Assembly: GCA_045658525.1 (NCBI GenBank)
Contig: JAZOVD010000041.1
Span: forward strand, 1 to 60,746
Direction: 5' to 3'
Length of the DNA stretch: 60,746 nucleotides
From: SIG673 sp045658525
Lineage (GTDB): Bacteria; Bacillota; Clostridia; Oscillospirales; CAG-272
A program made the position numbers and the translations under genes. The notes beneath the pieces were generated by a model, which made no database searches, was not told the DNA's origin, and saw only the letters and a program-made list of their open reading frames with translations. Positions 57,001 to 60,746 of this stretch are shown one piece after another. Positions within the stretch are counted from its first letter, which is position 1. Each line of letters begins with the position of its first letter.

Positions 57001-60000
57001 AGATAAGCGAGGCTTCTCTCGTTACTACGGCGGTCGGAAACGACGAGTATAAAGCTCCCGAGGGCGAAAAGCCCGTATCCGTTAAGAACGGAACGCAGTA
57101 CGCTACCTGGTGGGAGGCTGTAAATAACAACGGCGGTGTTATAACCTTCCTTTCCGATTATGATTTCTCGCAGAGCGGCGACCATAACCTGATTGCGGCA
57201 ATAGCTAACCTTACTATTGACCTTAACGGCTATACCGTAAGACTTTCCGATAACGGACTTCTCAACTTCTCGGCTCACTGGAAGCCCGATACCGTAAACT
57301 ATACCATAAAGAACGGTACGATAATAGTTGATGACGCGCCGATAATCAATCATCTCAGAGCTAATACCGACGGAACGGTCACCGAAAAGATATACAATAT
57401 CACCTTTGATAACGTATATATTACCACCGCAGAGGGTGCGGCTGTAAAGAGCATTATAACCTCTCCTACCGCTCCCGACGGAACGAATATAATACAGCAC
57501 ATAACCTTCAACGACTGCGTTATAGACGTAAACAGACGCGATATGCCTAAGTGTCCCGTTACGGTATTTTCAAACGGAAGTGGTAATATCACTACCGACT
57601 ATACCTTTAACAGCGGTGAGATAATCGTTTCCTCTACCACCAAGCTCACGCTTTGGGAGAATGGAGATAACGTTTACTTCAAGGCAGACGAAAACGGTGA
57701 ATTTACCACTATAAGTACAACTGAGGCTTCTTCTGTTTCGAGCGAGCTTAACGCTCAGAGCGATAAGGGATTTGCAACCCTTGCGCTTGATAGCGCGGCA
57801 AACGGTTGGAAGCTCTATAGGGTTACGGGTGCGAAGTACGCCACTCCTTACGGAGTTATTCCCGACGATAAGGACCCCGAGACGTATCCCTTCGCGGCAT
57901 TTACGGGCGGCGAGCTTATAGGTCTTTACACCAAGTTCAGCACAAACTCCGACAGCGACAAGGATCACGCGCTCTACGCCGCGTGGAAAAACGCGGCAGG
58001 CTCCGCCAGAGGCGAGCATAATAATGAGATACAGATCTTCCTTCGCCGTGATTACGATATGACGACGGGCGCGGACGTCGGCTTCCCCAACATTGCTCAG
58101 ATAGGCGGAACGCTCGTTATAGACCTTAATAGCAATACGCTCACTATGAATAGCGATATGGCGTTTATAAGCCTTACCTCTAAGTACGGTTATGACCCGA
58201 ATTGGAGCGGAAAGAACAGCGTAAACGGCGGTAACCACATTTATCCCTCTAACTTCGTAATAAAGAGCGGAGAGATAGTGACAAACGGTTCTCCCCTGAT
58301 CAGCTATTCCTCTATGTCCTCAAAGAACAGTGACGGCTCGGATAACACTAACGTTCTCAACCGTTACGACAAGCAGAAGGTCACGGATATACTGTTCGAC
58401 GGTGTTGAAATTGACGCTAAATCTCAGATGATCAGTACGTCAAACACCTCAAATCAGGAATTCGGTGCGCTCTGTAACGTCACGTTCAATAACTGCGATC
58501 TTGACATCAGCAGAATAACCGGCGCGGCTACACTCTTTGATGGAACCGATACCGCTTTGATGAATGACCTTAACGTCAAGATAAACGGCGGTAATATAAC
58601 CGCTTCCCAGATATCCGCTATAACGCTTTCCGCACTCGATACCGACGAAACCTTGGTATTTGGCAAGGATGAGAACGGAAGCTACACCACGCTCACGATG
58701 CCCGCCACCGCTGAACTTGCGGTATTCGGTGGTGTAAACGATGAGGGCAAGTACGTTGAATTCGGAAACGGCGTAGCTGACGGCGATAACAACGTTTATT
58801 CGCTCAAAGCCAGCACGATGATAACGGAGTACGGTATTATTCCGAGCGAGTATGCGGATACCACGGCTTATCCGTTCGCTATATTCACGGGCGGAAAATT
58901 CGTAACGGCTACCGCTTATTGGGTCACTGCGGGACCGGAGAACAACTACGCGCCAAGCACTGACTCTGTTCTTCAAAGTATGCTTTTATACCTTAGAGGA
59001 ACATATACCACTCAGTATCAGGTGCTTTTGCGTCGTGATTACGATGCCGCATCAACGGGTAACACATCGAACACTAACTTCCCGAACTTTGCTCAGATCG
59101 GCGGAGAATGGATACTTGATCTTGGCGGAAATACGATTTCCTTCCCGTCAACCCAAAGTATGATCAATATGAGCGCGACGTACGGTTATGACGGCGCAAT
59201 ATCTCCGAAGAAAAACCACGTTTATCCGTCGTCCTTCATAGTAAAGAACGGAACGGTAAACAATAATAGGGTATTAATAGAACAATCCTGCCGCAATACC
59301 GCCAATGCAAATTGGGATACTGATAAAATATCTAATATAACCTTTGATAACGTTATACTTAACGTTCCGGCTGCGGGAGTACTCAGCGTTAGCCCTACCT
59401 GCCACGCAACTTACAAGCATTATCTCACCCTTACGCTTAATAACTGTGAGATAAACTTAAAGGCAAACAACACCACGCTCTTTAAGGGTGCGGCAAGCAC
59501 TGTCAATAACAGAGCTTACGTTACCGTAAACGGCGGTCAGATAAACGCAGGCGGTTATACGGGTACAACGATAGCGAACTTCCCCGCTTCTGCGGACACC
59601 TTTACTCTCGGTAAGGGCGAAAACGGCTACCTCGAATATACGGCAACCAAGGCTGGCGTACCCTCTGCGGCGGCGTTCAACACCACCGAAAACGGAGCTT
59701 CCTACTTCGGTAGATATTCTATGGCGGTTTCGGGCAGCGTTAAGACTTACACCTACCGTCTCGGCTCTCAGACAAAGTACGGAGTTATTCCCTACGATTA
59801 TACGGCAAATGACTATCCGTTTGCGGTATTCTCTGACGGTGAGCTTATCGGCGCGTTCGCTGTACTGATAGACAACAACGATAATGACGGAATAAAGTAC
59901 GACAATAAGATAGGTGGCGTATCGAGTGCGTTCGAGCAGGCGAGAGCTATTCTCGTAGGACGTAGCGGAAATAGCGCGCAGATACTTGTCAGACGTGATC

Positions 60001-60746
60001 ATACTATTGACGTTACGAAAGCAGCCGGATATAACAACTTCGCGCACTTCGATGGAGAGTTTGTTCTCGACCTTAACGGAAAAACTCTTACGCACGACAG
60101 CACCAACCCCGTGTTCTCGGTTGATGCAAAGCAGAGCTACAACAACTATGACAGTAAGACGTACGTTCCGATAGCTAACGTGACCATCAAAAACGGTACT
60201 CTTATCACCAAGGGCGCGCTCATAAGGTTCAGTACCTTAAACAGCGCTAATTACAATAACGCAGACGGATATAAGATTATGAACTACGTTTTCGAGGATC
60301 TTAATGTGGTTTATAAGAATGAGAGCTACACCGCGCTTATCGCGTATCCGAGAGCAATGTCAAGCTACAACACCGTAAAGCAGGCAGATTTCAATATCAC
60401 GCTTAATAACTGCACGCTTGACGCAAGCGCGATTACGGCAGCTTCGCTCCCGCTCGTTGTAGGTAAAGACCTCGATACGAGCCTTAACTTAAATGACGTA
60501 AACGTAGTTATAAACGGCGGTAAGATAATCACTAATGCTACCAAGATCACCGCAGGCTCGTTCAACGAGATAGTCGGTGAAAACGGCGATAGCCTTACCT
60601 TCGGTAAGTATAACGACAGTTACACCACCTTTACAGGCGTAAACGTTCCTACCGACGTATTTGATACGACCGAGGGCTACAAAGCAGTATTCGGCAAGGT
60701 AGGAGAGATCTACACGCTTGTACCCGCTGAGCTGAAAATAGTCGGC
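54051..60746 (+). CDS. Giant secreted multidomain protein: hydrolase-like domain plus tandem beta-helix-like modules (3' end beyond window)
   Basis: The frame is open for 2232 codons and runs off the window. A signal peptide (residues 1 to about 31, MKIKTRITSFLLLLCML...VFASG) is followed by an alpha/beta-hydrolase-like domain (about 90-600) with the nucleophile motif LYGNSKGG (Ser410) and a candidate catalytic His576 in PLQHDV. Next come an Ig-like Big_5 segment (about 605-690, SIPANGDAGVKTTDG) and two CBM-like beta-sandwich regions (about 700-980). Then beta-strand-rich modules start near residues 1000, 1267, 1594 and 1910, each with YGxIP...YPFA.F..GE, RRDYD, and LDLNGxTLT plus KNGTI. AAGGAG precedes the ATG. 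Probably a surface protein acting on glycans; substrate unknown. Confidence 0.85.
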   Translation, partial: MKIKTRITSFLLLLCMLIGMMPLSAISVFASGDSTEEKEDATVKIEEELSDYIQGGTQEFTDDGYIGIPYEITVYYDASKGSTKSGYNGTPVILYIVNSSAERLGTETDVNIITSMIERGYVVAVLDYLNNAKAVSPGLEYSVQKIRTKLRTGTYFKDKTLFPGSAYHENHAVPAGHNVSLSNVFYEIDKHGTDGTIERIVHVWNEDFRGVKRDTVVKWVDEDGNRKTTQNGFDDGKYPVEPVWYADAAGTTVDNEKGQYTRLRYTKAMTITDCVQKDGSPLDFSLYMHVIYPDKPLNDVPVMTLASSSEHITSGTYTESRPYLVGYSLNGYAVSVYDFEYVPMSRNDHYGYFSGDQVGGITGQNGTFALGSFNRSNYNTAAIRYLRYLSITDHDTFKFDNDRFGLYGNSKGGFQTFLGAAALRESATVDEFGGSAEALAAYVDKKVATFLNDGYIGATDPITGIHTKYDGNSRYQNGKTEDIVKGSYVVHGGELQPWLTYTDENGVLREIPSGLQWVYSSCGGTTIQPWENHAPVFTAANYYDNFGSGYSTHNYLENLLRIYDIPSLFFEAPLQHDVISGLDVNYGVDGYDALFKHTAYYLKDTPVSVVYSIPANGDAGVKTTDGITIRFYGPVAAEEIAKVVIKDENGNVAQGEWVSGYGKTQWVFNPVALNGGVKYTVTVPASLKGDNGKEMGAEDSFTFYTKGESAVDFEITTPVSVTNENGTYFKFTVPSSLTAPNNTLKLRFKVSNAAANVAQIYEASSETDTAGAMIGKINLKGAGYYEYDVTDYVMGKTAGETVYFLVKAAKAVVDTVTYSHDFANIGDFVKGGSLSTPEFVTEVAGEAVTAMKVYNTGIGGWYPVVLSNNKIINGGKAVTEDDYGRTFMIKLRVYDTASRPFQLWFNDCTNGSETTGDYSYTRTATHTVAGEWIEVSVPYTVYEMDYGVQEQVKQFKLVAYSTGGTLAPYYIDNFTVTEHVTAIEISEASLVTTAVGNDEYKAPEGEKPVSVKNGTQYATWWEAVNNNGGVITFLSDYDFSQSGDHNLIAAIANLTIDLNGYTVRLSDNGLLNFSAHWKPDTVNYTIKNGTIIVDDAPIINHLRANTDGTVTEKIYNITFDNVYITTAEGAAVKSIITSPTAPDGTNIIQHITFNDCVIDVNRRDMPKCPVTVFSNGSGNITTDYTFNSGEIIVSSTTKLTLWENGDNVYFKADENGEFTTISTTEASSVSSELNAQSDKGFATLALDSAANGWKLYRVTGAKYATPYGVIPDDKDPETYPFAAFTGGELIGLYTKFSTNSDSDKDHALYAAWKNAAGSARGEHNNEIQIFLRRDYDMTTGADVGFPNIAQIGGTLVIDLNSNTLTMNSDMAFISLTSKYGYDPNWSGKNSVNGGNHIYPSNFVIKSGEIVTNGSPLISYSSMSSKNSDGSDNTNVLNRYDKQKVTDILFDGVEIDAKSQMISTSNTSNQEFGALCNVTFNNCDLDISRITGAATLFDGTDTALMNDLNVKINGGNITASQISAITLSALDTDETLVFGKDENGSYTTLTMPATAELAVFGGVNDEGKYVEFGNGVADGDNNVYSLKASTMITEYGIIPSEYADTTAYPFAIFTGGKFVTATAYWVTAGPENNYAPSTDSVLQSMLLYLRGTYTTQYQVLLRRDYDAASTGNTSNTNFPNFAQIGGEWILDLGGNTISFPSTQSMINMSATYGYDGAISPKKNHVYPSSFIVKNGTVNNNRVLIEQSCRNTANANWDTDKISNITFDNVILNVPAAGVLSVSPTCHATYKHYLTLTLNNCEINLKANNTTLFKGAASTVNNRAYVTVNGGQINAGGYTGTTIANFPASADTFTLGKGENGYLEYTATKAGVPSAAAFNTTENGASYFGRYSMAVSGSVKTYTYRLGSQTKYGVIPYDYTANDYPFAVFSDGELIGAFAVLIDNNDNDGIKYDNKIGGVSSAFEQARAILVGRSGNSAQILVRRDHTIDVTKAAGYNNFAHFDGEFVLDLNGKTLTHDSTNPVFSVDAKQSYNNYDSKTYVPIANVTIKNGTLITKGALIRFSTLNSANYNNADGYKIMNYVFEDLNVVYKNESYTALIAYPRAMSSYNTVKQADFNITLNNCTLDASAITAASLPLVVGKDLDTSLNLNDVNVVINGGKIITNATKITAGSFNEIVGENGDSLTFGKYNDSYTTFTGVNVPTDVFDTTEGYKAVFGKVGEIYTLVPAELKIVG
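57849..60746 (+). repeat. Tandem protein modules of about 320 codons in the giant secreted protein
   Basis: Modules start at 57849, 58830 and 59778 (period 981 and 948 nt); a partial module begins near 57050. The DNA diverges more than the protein motifs, so the modules are old. The fourth runs off the window. Confidence 0.8.

Noticed and set aside
55587..57500. 637-codon open frame on the minus strand inside the giant secreted gene
   Set aside because: It lies antisense to a clear coding frame with signal peptide and repeated modules, has no ribosome binding site and reads as Tyr/Arg/Val-rich nonsense typical of a reverse shadow.

Overview
The window looks like chromosome of a spore-forming, low-to-mid GC Clostridia member, probably an uncultured gut Oscillospiraceae-like lineage. 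The evidence is the Firmicutes-type L10 leader, a spoIIR gene, Zn-type S14 and L36, the S10-spc-alpha gene order, strong TTGACA-N17-TATAAT promoters, and heavy use of ATA for isoleucine even in ribosomal genes. The lineage is inferred, because no search could be run.

Layout. Bases 1-506 (minus) hold the 5' part of rplJ with its L10 leader and promoter. Bases 540-2115 hold two small conserved-looking proteins and spoIIR. Bases 2121-8508 (minus) carry a GH127-type glycosidase; an acyl-CoA ligase, phosphoesterase and ribF operon; an Asn/Gln-rich mini-protein; and a TSUP transporter made as two half-size proteins. Bases 8781-22168 (plus) carry ftsK/spoIIIE, a DJ-1-like gene, 5-formyl-THF cyclo-ligase, mltG, a U32 peptidase-like gene, an AI-2E family permease, proA, an RluA-type pseudouridine synthase, argF and three unrecognised genes. 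Bases 22452-28827 (minus) are a five-gene operon (methyltransferase, ABC-2 permease, two MutS-like ATPases, DUF975 protein) preceded by a 38-residue Cys-rich membrane peptide. Bases 29041-33836 (plus) carry typA, split transketolase, a YccF protein and an MnmM/YtqB-like methyltransferase. Bases 33874-36428 (minus) carry an acyltransferase-like protein, an acidic membrane-anchored protein and an AbrB-family regulator.

Bases 36909-52718 are one uninterrupted S10-spc-alpha supercluster from rpsJ to rplQ, including secY, adk, map, infA, rpmJ and rpoA. It starts with a strong promoter and a leader of about 240 nt that contains a terminator-like hairpin. infA appears to start at a CTG codon. Downstream are an AraC-type regulator with a tandem 16-bp repeat at its promoter, then a giant secreted protein (2232 codons, open at the window edge) with a hydrolase-like domain followed by tandem beta-helix-like modules.

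The most unusual signal is a dispersed intergenic element present in eight copies. Full copies have three consecutive hairpins plus one of two tail types. Stem sequences differ between copies but stay paired. Seven of eight copies lie just behind a gene in the same orientation, and three of them supply the upstream gene's last codons and stop. It behaves like a mobile or copied 3'-end module, possibly a terminator. Several other inverted-repeat intergenic elements are also present.
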